The translations under genes were made by a program, and so were the position numbers. Positions 49,301-59,897 of a DNA stretch of 64,000 nucleotides are shown in pieces. Each line of letters begins with the position of its first letter. Within the stretch, counting starts at the first letter, position 1. The notes under the pieces were generated by a model. That model was not told where the DNA came from, made no database searches, and was given only the letters and a program-made list of their open reading frames with translations. This DNA is from Irpex lacteus (lineage: Eukaryota > Basidiomycota > Agaricomycetes > Polyporales > Irpicaceae), in NCBI GenBank assembly GCA_001986395.2, contig MQVO02000004.1, positions 806,001 to 870,000 of the forward strand. The letters are read 5' to 3'.

Positions 49301-50985
49301 TAGAAAGCTAAGGGATAATGGTGAGCGTTCAGCACGCAAGTGAGATGACAGAGGCTCACAAAGGCTCATCACGCTTCTCATGGACCACCTCCAATGTTGC
49401 AAGCTCGCACGTTTCCAGGTCTTCTAGGGTCTAAGAGTGGTGGTCAGGGCGTTCAGGTGATCAAGCAAGACGGCAAGCAAGACTCGGCGCAACTCACCTT
49501 GTATTGGGGGCCAAACGCGCCACGGTATAGCATGTAGGTGATGAACCATACGGTCGGATCAACGATAACGTTGTGAGACATGGTGACAGAGTCCAGGAGG
49601 AACTCTCGAGCAGTTGCGTTGTGGATGAGATATTGTCCCTGCCGGGGTGTGAGAGTTGTGTACGCAAGCCGGAGAGAACGGAGAGGACTGACCTTCCAGG
49701 CCTTGACGGTAACGGAGAGTTGACATCCCCAGAGACCCCGGATGAGGTGCAGCTTGATGTCGCCGAGGGTCAAGAGCTGAGATGGATTAGCGGTGAGACC
49801 AGTCTGACCAGGAGAGTGCTTCGCTTACCAGTCCACGCTTGAGCATGTCTTCGTTGAAGGGAGCCAGAGACCCTGGGCGGGATAGAATATAGTAGCAGAG
49901 CATTAGGAGACAAGCTAACTGCATTTTGACCAGGCGCTCGTTGCCTGCGCCGTTCTCAGAGGACTTCAGGAGCCAGGAGAGCATGAGGAGAAGCTCCCAT
50001 CTGCCGTAGTAGATCTTCTTGTTTTGAAACCTGCAGAGGTTGTTCGTTATGATCACTATATGCGTGCAAAGTGCATCAGCAGGGGACTGCAGAGAGAACA
50101 GTCGAAAACTGACCGTTGGTGACCATGGCACGGATGGAGGCATGGAGTCTCTGCTGGATGAGGACGGCGGTGCCGTCGGGATTGCCGTTCGCGTCGCGAG
50201 AGTATCGAATGATACCTTTGATGAGAATGGTGGACCAATTGAAGACGGTCACCGCGCGGACCATTCCTCCATTACGCCCATGGACCATATGGACCTAGCA
50301 ACCACGGTGGAGAAGGTCAGAGGTGATGTGGGAGTGGTAGAGAACGCATACACTTACCCTCATGGCAATGAACGTGGTGGCGAAGTGGTTCACCCACCAC
50401 GACTCCCAGAGCTCTTTGTCTGTTAGGTCTGGTTCCTCCTCTCTCGAGAGTGTAGCCCAGTCACGAATCAATGCTTTGATCGCGAGTTCAAGACGGTGAT
50501 GCTGGGGGGGAGGGTTCTTGCGGTTGGCCTCGGCTTCAGCGTGAGCTCTTTGACGGATGAGGTCGAAAGCGCCGCTCTCTTTGTGACGAGCGACGAGCTG
50601 TGCGGTGCGTGTGTTGGCCAGGTGTTCGTATTCCATCGTGTTTACCTCATACTGGGGGTTCCACTTCGTGAGTCCTCTGGCCTTGACCTGAGCCAGGCGG
50701 CTGAGGGGCGGTGGCCTAGGTACCGGCTCTGAGAATGGGCACCGTCAGAGGGCGATTGACTGTTATTGGAGCGCACGACATACCTGGCAGGCGCCTGTCG
50801 ACCTCATTGGCAACACTCTCGCGAGTTGGTTCCAAGTTGACCGGGTTGTCGTCTTCGTCATGATCTGGGGGGAAGGGAATATTAGTCTGCGCTGTAGTCT
50901 GCACTGTCGAGGCAAGGGTAGGGAACGCACAATGACCCCCAACAGGACGACGTCCAGTGCTGGGGTTTCCCTCTGGAGGGGGCAT
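46318..50985 (-). CDS. Captain-like tyrosine recombinase with C-terminal zinc fingers
   Basis: About twenty exons give roughly 1190 residues, starting MPPPEGNPSTGRRPVGGH at 50985 and ending EEFYFVPISRL. The recombinase fold spans about residues 230-500: box I Arg in CYYILSRPGSLAPF, a candidate beta-hairpin Lys in VTVKAWK, box II in SMYAFRRDGGND, the His of QSTMGHRNPGAG, and the Tyr nucleophile in FDQYYAVGV. This order (R...K...YxxRR...GH...Y) and the YYILSRPGSL segment fit DUF3435-type recombinases (Starship captains) and Crypton recombinases. An Ala-rich and acidic linker follows, then zinc-finger-like units near residues 990-1090: CPKC with HHM-RRIH, and WKCPSCGVM with RPHLVRHC. It should catalyse excision and integration of the element. 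Introns are 50-66 nt with clear branch sites. It lies just inside the element's right end, reading inward. Confidence 0.82.
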
Positions 50986-51577
50986 GGCAGGAGTGGGAGT
51001 TGAGGGGAAGAAGGAGGTGAGGGAGAGAAGACGGTCCTGCCTGGGTTTTTATACGCAGGAGGAGGGGAGGAGCAGGCAGAGGCATGATATCGTGCCTGGT
51101 CCGTGCGCGCGTTGTGGGTCGAGGAGGTGTGCATTATGTGGCGACGGACGCGTCGCTGCGTCTGTGGACGCGTCGACGCGACTGTGGCCACAGAGGCACA
51201 GAGGGCGATTCTTCTCCGGAGAGGCGGGCCGTCATCACGCGTCATTCATCTTGCAAGGCTGGACTGGTTTGGCAGGAGCCAGCTGGCAGGTACACTGAGT
51301 GACTGAGCCAAGCATCACAGAGACAGAATGGGTGTCACCTTGTTCTGAGAGTACTTGGGAGTAGTTTCGTGCACTGTGGTGGACAACGAAAGAAATAAAG
51401 GGGGACACGTACAGGGGCTGTCAGTTTGTACCAGTGATAGAGGAGGCGAGCGGAGGGTGATCCGGAAAAACGGTTGTCGGGTTTCCCCGAGTGTTGCCGG
51501 CCACGTTGACCGTGTGAGTTTGTTACCCGTTTAGGTCAGGCGCCGGGGTGTGGGACTCGAACATGGCTAATTTGACC
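50986..51577. promoter_or_regulatory. Recombinase promoter and right terminal region of the element
   Basis: A minus-strand TATAAAAAC box (complement of 51045-51053) lies about 60-68 bp upstream of the recombinase start. The sequence GGACGCGTCG occurs twice (51146-51155 and 51166-51175), partly as GCGAC...GTCGC and CGCGTCGACGCG palindromes. The last 30 bases carry GGGACTCGAAC (51552-51562), which mirrors the tRNA T-arm GTTCGAATCCC just outside the element. Confidence 0.5.
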
Positions 51578-51583
51578 AAGAGC
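51578..51583. repeat. Right copy of 6-bp junction repeat AAGAGC
   Basis: Matches 31004-31009. It directly abuts the T-stem GTGGG of the 3' tRNA half, so it would belong to the variable-arm end of the uninterrupted tRNA. Confidence 0.6.
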
Positions 51584-51608
51584 GTGGGTTCGAATCCCAC
51601 TCTCATGA
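51584..51608 (+). tRNA. 3' half of a split tRNA-Leu
   Basis: GTGGGTTCGAATCCCAC is a perfect five-pair T arm containing the B box, followed by TCTCATG and A. The TCTCA part pairs with TGAGA of the 5' half at 30930, with a wobble next; the terminal pair would be G-G, so one base has changed or the target was slightly different. No D arm or anticodon arm precedes it here. It belongs with the 5' half 20.6 kb to the left. Confidence 0.7.
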
Positions 51609-52128
51609 CTCTCTTTCTCTATTCTTCTCTCCCTTCATGCATCATGATCAAGCCGTTTACGCTGAGTCATCATAGGTCCCTAGACTTTAGCAGGCATGAC
51701 AAAAGATGACAAAGTGCAGAGGCTGTATGCTACCGACGGTGACAAAGCGATCAGAAAGCCCGGCTTTCGGGGTATGCATGAGCGCTTGAGCACACGAATA
51801 AGGTAAGTCTGGTAAGTCAGCTGTTTACGACGCTACGAGTCGCTCGAGATGCGCTTACGGCATCTGCGTAACTGCTCGATACGCTGACAAGCAGGCCCGT
51901 TATGGTATGCCTAGTGGTGAGTCCCTGCGCACTGGCAGCCGGTAGAGGCCCTATGCCGACTGCAAGGGTGAGCTGCTCGCTGGGTCCTTGATCTCGCTCG
52001 ACCGAATCCAAGAGCGGATTGCGCAATGATGAATGAGCAGCTGGCCCCTGATCTGAATATAAATTCAGCTCATTTGGCTGGAGAAGGATGCATCACCAAA
52101 TCATCCAGCAGCATCTTCTCAGAATATA
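51609..52128. other. Stretch between the split tRNA and dehydrogenase 1
   Basis: No gene is supported. The last 60 bases before 52129 should hold the dehydrogenase promoter; AATATAAATT at 52056-52065 is a possible TATA box about 65-75 bp upstream of the start. Confidence 0.4.
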
Positions 52129-53171
52129 ATGTCCTCTACATCGACTCCCCGAGTTGTGCTCAGTGAGTCAAACTGTTTTACCCCCACTTTCTGCACACAC
52201 TGACGGACGCTATTCGTCTTAGTTACAGGCACGTCATCAGGCTTTGGCAGGCTACTTACGGAGATATCGCTGGCCCACGGTGACATAGTTGTTGCTACAC
52301 TTCGCAAGCCTGAGGCTCTCAAGGACCTACAAGATGCTACACCAGCCGACAGACTTCTTGTCCTGAAGGTTGACGTAACGAAGCACGAGGATGTCATCGA
52401 TGCTTTTGCGGCAGCTAAGAAGAAGTTTGGACGCGTAGATGTTGTATACAATAACGCAGGCTATGCCATCAACTCGACTGTCGAGGGCACGCCCGACAAT
52501 GCAGCCCGTGCAGTCTTCGAGACCAACTTCTGGGGCGGCGTTCGTGTTAATCAAGAAGCCGTTCGTTTCTTCCGCGACGAGAACCCGAAGGGAGCAGGTG
52601 GCAAACTGATTGTCATTAGCTCCTTGGTAGGGCTGGTTCCTTTCCCCAGTGTGGGATTTTACTCTGCTACGAAACATGGTGCGTTCTTCAATCTTCATGT
52701 TGTCGTTCCCTGTGCTCACGCCCTATAAACAGCATTGGAAGCCGTCACGGAGGCCTTGGCCGGTGAAATCGACCCGAGCTGGAATATCAAGGTCAGTCGA
52801 GTCCCTTTCTCACTTTGTTACACAGCTAACTCGAACGTTCTATGCAGATTTCTCTGGTAGAACCAGGCAACTTCCGCACCAAGGATCTCCGAGAGATTCA
52901 TGCATTCCCATCTCCCGAACCCTACTCAGCTCCCACTTCCGGCCTGTCGAAGGCGAGAGCGCAATTTGCTGAGATTGCGAGCCCCGACTTCAAGATGGGC
53001 GACGCACGTAAGGGTGCCGAGAAAATATACAACCTTTCGACGCTGGAGAGTCCTCCCTTGAGGCTTCCTCTCGGAGAGCAGGGCGTTACCTGGGCACGGA
53101 GTCATCTGGAAAGTGTTCTTGCTGAAATCGCGCAGTACGAGAGCTGGTCGGCTGATGTTGGCGAGGACTGA
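52129..53171 (+). CDS. Short-chain dehydrogenase/reductase, copy 1
   Basis: Exon 1 (MSSTSTPRVVL) splices to the cofactor motif ITGTSSGFGR, then VVATLRKPEALKDL, LLVLKVDVTK, VVYNNAGYA, the catalytic Ser in LIVISSLVGL and YSATKH with the YxxxK pair (Tyr/Lys), followed by ISLVEPGNFRT. It ends YESWSADVGED with the stop TGA at 53169-53171. The length is about 285 residues, standard for classical SDRs. It probably uses NADP(H), since Arg/Lys follow the second strand (ATLRKPE). The substrate is unknown. Three introns lie at conserved places shared with the next gene, so the two are tandem duplicates. Confidence 0.9.
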
Positions 53172-53816
53172 AGTAAGTGGGGTTGAACAGAACTAGAGCA
53201 CGGTGAAGACTTCCTGTGAACTCGCAGATGGCTTAATTAGAATCTAGACTCGGACAGGCGAGAATAACTACATGGTTTACGTGTGGTCAATATATAATAT
53301 GTGTCTTGTTTTGGTCTCAATATGATATTTCACAATAGGTCTGTATACATCGGTTGCAGTAGAACGTGTATCGTGTGAGTACTACCCCCTTCGGCGCTTA
53401 GCTTGTTGATCGTCCCAGTCACTTCTTCAACGGCCAGACATGACATGCATGACATGTCCATGCATACATATGCTTCCCATGGCCCAGATTCGGAACTTTC
53501 AAACCAAGTGCGCACCAGCGGTCTGAAATATCACATACCTGGAGCATCTTTTCCACCTCATTGAGCCTCGCGGAGAATTCAAAGTGATGCGCTCAGGTGG
53601 CACAGCAATGTGCAACACATCCTCGAGATTATTCATCATCGATAAGTAGCCCTCTGCCTCAGTTTCACGCTACGATAATCTAAAATCAGTTGGAATATTG
53701 CAGTCCAAGAGGTAGTATCGGTCCCGAGGTGGTCGTGATATTGTCGCAACGTTGGCGAGATAAAAGGGCAAGTTGCCGGTTCTTACAAGCCCACCTCCAC
53801 TAACATAAAGCCCATC
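53172..53816. other. Stretch between the two tandem dehydrogenases
   Basis: Holds the 3' end of copy 1 and the promoter of copy 2. A minus-strand frame at 53330-53515 has no supporting features. GAGATAAAAGGG at 53757-53768 is a TATA-like box about 55 bp upstream of the start of copy 2. Confidence 0.4.
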
Positions 53817-54876
53817 ATGTCCTCCTCATCGTCACCGCGTGTTTGGCTGAGTGAGTGCAGCTCCGTTCAAGGGTACTTATAACATACTGATTCGTGTGAC
53901 GTTGGAAGTCACTGGATCCTCCTCAGGATTCGGTAAAGTTCTGACAGAGCTGGCCCTTAGCAAGGGTGACATTGTCGTCGCTACGCTGCGCAAGCCAGAA
54001 GTGCTCAAAGACCTTCAAGATCGCACACCCGCCGAGAAGCTACTTGTACTCAAGGTCGATGTCACAAAGGAAGGAGACGTTCTCAACGCGTTTACCCAAG
54101 CCAAGGAGAAGTTTGGCCGGATCGATATCGTAATCAACAATGCCGGTCATGGAATGGGCTCGTTCGTCGAAACGAACCCTGAAGATGAGGCTCGGTCCAT
54201 GTTCGAAGTGAACTTCTGGGGTGCTACTCGCGTTAATCGCGAAGCTGTGCGTGCATTCCGCGATAGCAACCCTCCTGGCGCCGGTGGTCGGTTGGTAGTA
54301 ATTAGTTCGTATACTGGCTTCGCTGCCTTGCCGTCTTTGGGATATTACTCGGCCACGAAGCATGGTTCGTTCACACACCTCATAACTCTGACTTCAGTAG
54401 GAAATGCAACTCACCTATGACTATTCTTTATAGCTCTGGAAGCCGTTACCCAATCTTTGGCTGAAGAGCTCGATACGAACTGGAATATTAAAGTACGTCA
54501 GTGACGTTCTCTAAAGCAATTTTCGTTTTCACATGAGTCTCGGTTTTACCAGGTGTCTATCGTAGAGCCTGGTGCCTTCCGTACTTTGGCAATGCAGTCG
54601 GCCCCACGTTTCCCTATTCCTGAAGTGTACTTGACACCTACTTCTGGGATAGCGAAAGTACAGAAGATTTTCGGACATTTTGAGAGCCCAGAAACGAAGT
54701 TTGGCGATCCCCAAAAGTTTGCAGAGAAGATTTGGCAACTGCTGGCTCTTTCCGACCCTCCGCTCAGGCTTCCTCTAGGTCAAGATGCTGTTGAATTCGT
54801 TGAAGATCAGCTCAAGATCGTGTCAGCAGACGTTGAGAAATACAAGAGCTGGTCGTCGGATGTTATCGAGCAGTGA
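53817..54876 (+). CDS. Short-chain dehydrogenase/reductase, copy 2
   Basis: Tandem paralog of copy 1: MSSSSSPRVWL splices to ITGSSSGFGKVLTELAL, then VVATLRKPEVLKDL, VLKVDVTKEGDV, VINNAGHGMGSF, LVVISSYTGFAAL, YYSATKHALEAV, VSIVEPGAFRTLAM and an end at SWSSDVIEQ (TGA 54874-54876). The Ser-Tyr-Lys triad and the TGxxxGxG cofactor site are intact. Introns sit at the same places as in copy 1. It is an NADP(H)-type oxidoreductase by motif; the substrate is not predictable. The start at 53817 is fixed by the match with copy 1. Confidence 0.9.
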
Positions 54877-56074
54877 TCCGCTACTCATGAGAACAGACAC
54901 AGTGTAAGCGATGTTGCAACACTGATGTTTTATCAGTACGCTGATGAATCCAACAGAATGTCCTCGGAGCGGACTGATTCCGTATGTGATATCCCAAGCA
55001 TGCCTGCTCAGCTATTCGAACGTCTTTAAATGTGACTGCACTCGTACAAGGTAGAATTTAAGTGTTGAAATAGCGTATCTCTGGCAGTGTTTGTTACGTG
55101 GCCCTTCAGCTTAAGACGCCTAGAAGGACATGTGAGTCTTTCTTTCTATCTTTCACTCTGCCCACCTACTCCTTCTCTAGAGATCAGATATTTCGCAGTG
55201 CGCGGCTGGCGTATCTTCGCGTCGGCCAAGGCTGATAAAACTATTGTACCCTTGCAGATTGAGTGCTTTCGCACGTACAGTGAAGTATGACTGAAAGTTG
55301 AGAAGATACATGTGAGTGGGTAAAATTTCCTAATCTTTTTTGCAGTAATGTGATGACGAGTCTCAAACTCCATCGGGGGACCATGAATGGGTTTACTTAA
55401 AGTTGGCCGTGAGTCTGTACTCGTAAACTTCATCTTGATCTCGACGTCCGTATCATGAGCTCAACTATCATTTTCGCATAGGAGGCTTTCTAAATCAAGC
55501 ATGGAATTCACACTCTTCGATCACACGCGTGCAAGTTAAGTTCGGTTGAATCGGTTGCATACCTGAGCTTCTCACAGCCAGTCAATTTATGCCCATTCCT
55601 GTGCCTGTGGTATGATTCGTATTGGTGCTCGGGATAAACCTCTGATAGGATCTCTTGGCGAAGTAACAAGTGTGAGAGTTAGTCTCCCATCTATTTTGGA
55701 ACCAAGAGGTACTATCGTTTCGGTGCGTGTAGGTATCAGTAAGAGCTGATGTCCTCCTATTCGCACCCTAGATTACACACAGGATCCTTGTTGCCCGGGT
55801 CTGGGATGGGCAGACATGTGCGGGCTCTCGTTAAATCCGATATCCATTACCCTTCCACATCATGATAACCCCTTCTCACATATATTCACACTAGCATTTT
55901 CAACAGCACGTTCTTGTCTTTCGTGCCTCGATATCAAGCTGGACATCATGACTTGTTCAGCAGTCAAGATGTGGAGCCAAATTGCAAAATTGCAATTTTC
56001 GTTGACGGTATTATATACACTCCTACACCATGAAGGCCTCCTCACCACGCCGTGGCCCTCCGTGAATAGGTGAA
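54877..56074. other. Gene-poor stretch between dehydrogenase 2 and a membrane protein gene
   Basis: About 1.2 kb in which I see only short frames, none with a recognisable motif. The C/T-rich part near 55840-55925 may be the leader of the next gene. Confidence 0.4.
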
Positions 56075-57481
56075 ATGTCGTCCGCCACCCCTAGCCCTAT
56101 TCCCAGTTTCCCCGTCAGCTCCATGAGCTTCAACAATCTTTCAGTCATCGGTGTCGTCTTCTCCGCACTCAGTGCACTGTTTGGTGAGCGGATAAGACAT
56201 ACTATCGCGATCCTAGCTTACAGCCTTCAGGGGCATATGTTATTCTGTTCGGACTCGCGATATGGTCAACGTACCGAAGATCTGGTACGGCTTATCGAAG
56301 ATTGAGGATTATCACAGTCGTGCTGTAGGAATTTCCACCTCTTCGACACTTACCCTATAGCTTACCAATCGGCAACTGACAGGTTCATTAACTTACTCAT
56401 TCACTACATTTGCCGGGGCATCACCTTCGGGAAGGCTCGACTTATCAAACCACCCGAGGACGAGGCACGTATGGTCATGATACCCATCGTCTTCATTGGA
56501 GCGTAAGTGCGGTCTGAGCTAATGAACGAAACACCTGCTCATTCGTCTTTCTTATTCAAGTATAACATGTACCTTTGCGGTTCGTTGCCTCGTATTTTCG
56601 AACTCACGTAACTCTCCTTTAACAAAGGACCTCAGGGCTTTCTGTCTGACAGCCTTGTTGCTTGGAGGTTTTATGTTGTGTACGGGAAAAAGAAATGGGC
56701 ATTATATATGCCCGCCACCGCCATAGTCGTGAATGCGCTCCTGGGATTCTCGGGTGACTTCCAGCACCTCTCTTTCTATCACAGTACTTGGTTGTATACT
56801 GTGACGTTCAAGCTCGATGCTTTCAAAATCAATGCCGCGTGGGGGTGGTTTACGTTCGGAATTAACACAATTCTCAGCGGAGCTATCATTGGGAAGATTA
56901 TGTACGTCACCACGCATTCACCATCAGTACTATAGGCCACTCATCGAGTTACAGATATATATCTCGCAGCACGAGCAAACAAAACGCAGCAAAACCATAC
57001 GGCGGGAGCCGATACAACACAGCATTGGCAGCTGTCACTGAATCAGCCTTCGTTACATGGATAGGCCTTCTATTATACGAGATCGCATCGTTGGCGCCCA
57101 CGGGCCACATAACGGTAGCTTCACAGCCAACTTCTTAGTGTGAATATAGTCTCATACTCAGACTGAACTTACTTCTAGAGCGCATGGAACGTTGGATACG
57201 TTATGATCTGCATTATACCCATATTTTTCGTACGTTGAGCAGCACTCATCTTTGATGTATTGAACTTATAGCGATCTATACAGGGCATTTCCCAATGTCT
57301 CATTGTGGCCAGACTAGGGCTTGCAAATGATGTCTTCGATCGACAAAGTAAGTATGTCATCGGCGTACCACTCGGAGGGGAGATGCAACATGGTACAAAC
57401 GAAATTGCCATTACGGTATCTCGCGAGACGGTTATTGATGTTGAGAAGGGGACTCTCACGAATGAGGGTACACAGGCGTAG
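56075..57481 (+). CDS. Seven-helix membrane protein of a basidiomycete family, function unknown
   Basis: Eight or nine short exons give about 330 residues with an extracellular-like start (MSSATPSPIPSFPVSSM) and seven hydrophobic helices: VIGVVFSALSALFGAYVILF, VVLLFINLLIHYI, MVMIPIVFIGAITCTFAV, TAIVVNALLGF, FGINTILSGAIIGKII, FVTWIGLLLYEIA and YVMICIIPIFFGISQCLIVA. WRFYVVYGKKKWALYMP between helices 3 and 4 is a hallmark of a large mushroom-specific family of seven-helix proteins. It ends in a hydrophilic tail (ETVIDVEKGTLTNEGTQA, stop at 57479-57481). A receptor-like role is conceivable from the topology, but nothing in the sequence shows a ligand. Confidence 0.7.
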
Positions 57482-57812
57482 TAGCGTTGAAAGTACCCCA
57501 CATCGGCGAGGGGATAGTTCTCTGCCGTATACAATAAGTACCGTAGCTCGGTAGTGCAGTTTTGAGTGTCAACACTATAAGCACACCCCTTAGTTTCGAG
57601 CTGAGTTGCGAAGCTCCACAGCACTGATCACGAAGATTCAGGCCGCCCGGTCGTAGGGGGGACGAGATTGGATACAAGGTGGCGCAGAGATCTCGGGTGC
57701 CTTACGGTATTGTCCCCAAAAGCAATTGCAATAAGACAAGATAGGACATAGTAGTGTCTCTAGTGCTTAGCCGGGGTGGCACTGCCTATAATGGGAGTCG
57801 CGATCGATATCT
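57482..57812. other. Intergenic stretch between convergent genes
   Basis: About 330 bp with the 3' ends of the two neighbours. Nothing else is visible. Confidence 0.4.
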
Positions 57813-59170
57813 TCAAACTATCCTTTCAGTAGAAGAAGCAGATAATTGTGCCCGTAACAGCCCAGCCACTGCAATAGAAGCATGTGCTTCGCCACCTCTT
57901 CGGATGAGTCGCCGTGGTATAGGAGGATGGCGCAGCACACTTATGGACAGAAGCTTTGCTATGTTAGCGTTGACTATAAGTTTAACATTGGTCTGGAAGA
58001 TGGTCAGATACGGAATCTGGCATGAGATGACGTGACATACCGTGCGGACTGCTGGGTGGAGAGCTTCTAGGGGTATACCTGTAGTCCTCGAGCTCCATGT
58101 CACCCTCCCCACCCAACGAACGTCGTCGCAAGGTGGGAGGCGCAAAAGTGAGCCATCGAGCTCGCCATGTAATCCAACGTCGTTGCAGTACAACCGCATA
58201 GTCGACGTGAAAGAGCCATTTTAGGCGAGGTGGTTCAACGGTTTCGTACAGTCCAAGCCAGTACAAGCTATGCTAATCGTTAGGGTCAAGAACAATCCGA
58301 AGGTTGACAACTCACGCGATGGCTAAAAAGACCCCCAATATTATATCCAAGGTATTAGATATAACAGCATCACCGCGGTAAGATGCCACGCCTTTCCAAG
58401 TGCCAAGTACAATAACGAGTACGGTGTTGAGAACACGATACCCAGTAACCTTGACCAGTATTGGCGGCCGCGGCATGTGCTCATCGGATCCGTGAGGAGT
58501 TGCTGGGCTGTTTGCGCTATGAGCTGCTGCCACCTGCGGCGGCAACTCAAGTCCAGCCACAGCTGGCTGTGCGCGGTTGCGCAGCCCGCTAGGCATTGTA
58601 GATAAATTGGCAGGTATGTCTGCCTGCCTGGTCTCAACCGCAGTCGTTATTGACTGGTCCCCATGTCCTTCTCCAGCATCAGTAGTAACGGGCAAGTCAA
58701 TTGCGGCGGACAGAAGTTGTGCGGACGGGTTGTTAGGTTCAATTGGGGGCTGTAGTAGGGGGTCTGGTAGCCCAAAATCGATAAGTAGAGGAACTGTGTC
58801 CTCATCCACTACTAAGCCTTCACCGTCAGCTTCATTGATACTGGAGTGTTCATCTTCGACTAGCGTCTGCTCCTGTACCTCTGGAGCAGGGGAGATGCGA
58901 TACTGAACAGCGGTACTTTGGCCAGAGGGCACAGCGGTGGGAGGTTTATCGTCCAATCTGGGCTCTATCCCCTCTATTTTCAGTGCATCAGTGCAGGCAA
59001 CCATGTAGCAAAATCGACTCCGTCGACTCACTTGTAACGTACTCTTTAACAACGAGCCGTGCTTGCTCGAGAATGATTTGCCCCGCGGTTTTTATTTCGG
59101 GACGAACTTCTCTCTCACGTTCCCGAAGCCCGTCTTGAATTAACTGCCACACATATCTGGGACCACCCAT
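57813..59170 (-). CDS. Membrane-anchored protein of unknown function
   Basis: Starts MGGPRYVWQLIQDGLRER at 59170, with a charged helix, and splices after KEYVT to a long acidic, proline-rich exon (DDKPPTAVPSGQS, LLIDFGLPDPLLQPP). That exon ends in two hydrophobic segments, YRVLNTVLVIVLGTWKGV and NTLDIILGVFLAI, which continue across an intron to ALYWLGLYETVEPPRLKW. So the long N-terminal part is followed by a membrane hairpin and a basic stretch (RRWITWRARW). Similar layouts are common in mushroom genomes, but I know of no function. The 3' end is uncertain: exons after MELEDY near 58090 can be read in two frames, ending at 57813 or a little further right. Confidence 0.55.
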
Positions 59171-59897
59171 TATCGCTAAAGGACGCGTGCAGCCTGAAGG
59201 TGATTGTAGTACGAAGTCGACCGTAGAAAATGTTGATGCTGGCGGAGTGTGAAGTGGGTTGGGCAGAACTTCAGTTCACAGTCCGTATATACGAGGTCCA
59301 GCAAAGCCTCGATCGCACATGCAGTAAGCCATGTCTACTAGGAGAAGCACGAAGAAGCGTTCCTAAACACATGGTAGGACTTCGTCGCAGTGGCTGTAAA
59401 CCCAATTAGTCGGGCATAACCGAGTATGATACGTCTCTTACCTGAGTGCCATGCAGGCTTTAAAGAAGCAGAGATATATTGTGGGAATTCTAGGTCTGTA
59501 TATCATCGGTATGTGGCCTGTAGCAGCACGAGGCGGTGAAATGAGTTGCACAGCACATAGCATCTCACATGTTAAGGCCCAGGGAAGATGGACATGCGTT
59601 AGGGGTATGCTGCAAGCAATACAATATCTATTAAATCGATGTTCAACTGAGAGACTGCGATCTTAATTGGGGATGCTTCCGCACCTTACGTTTTCCACGA
59701 TTTCCGCCTGTGGGCTGTGTTACACAGTAGTCCAGCACTTGCCTGCACATAACGTACACAGCCACTGTGGCAGTATCGATGCAGCAGACTTCAGGCTTCG
59801 CGGTTACAATTATTGGAGTTCAAATACGGCGCCGAAACCTTCTCCCTGTTGTACATGGTTCAAATTCCCAGAATGAATAAATTGAAAGAAGATCACA
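59171..59897. other. Intergenic stretch upstream of the membrane-anchored gene
   Basis: About 730 bp with no credible gene. Short frames at 59451-59876 carry no motif. The part next to 59170 should hold the promoter of the leftward gene. Confidence 0.4.

Larger units (their letters stand above)
31004..51583 (-). mobile_element. Putative 20.6-kb tyrosine-recombinase element (Starship/Crypton-like) inserted in a tRNA-Leu gene
   Basis: The bounds are the 6-bp direct repeats AAGAGC at 31004-31009 and 51578-51583. Outside them lie the two complementary halves of one tRNA-Leu: the A box and anticodon on the left, the B box on the right. Joining the halves across one AAGAGC restores a full tRNA order. 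The recombinase gene sits just inside the right end and reads inward, as captains do in Starships, so the element's 5' end is at the right. Cargo, from right to left: recombinase, acidic-tail protein 2, TET/JBP-like dioxygenase, decayed MFS gene and repeats, JmjC protein, basic protein, acidic-tail protein 1 and an unknown protein. I see no long terminal inverted repeats, which fits tyrosine-recombinase elements. Starships are so far known from Pezizomycotina. The boundary could shift by a few bases. Confidence 0.7.

Noticed and set aside
31004..51583. KDZ or hAT-type DNA transposon as the explanation of the block
   Set aside because: I see no transposase of these classes and no terminal inverted repeats; the recombinase motifs and the tRNA target fit a tyrosine recombinase instead.
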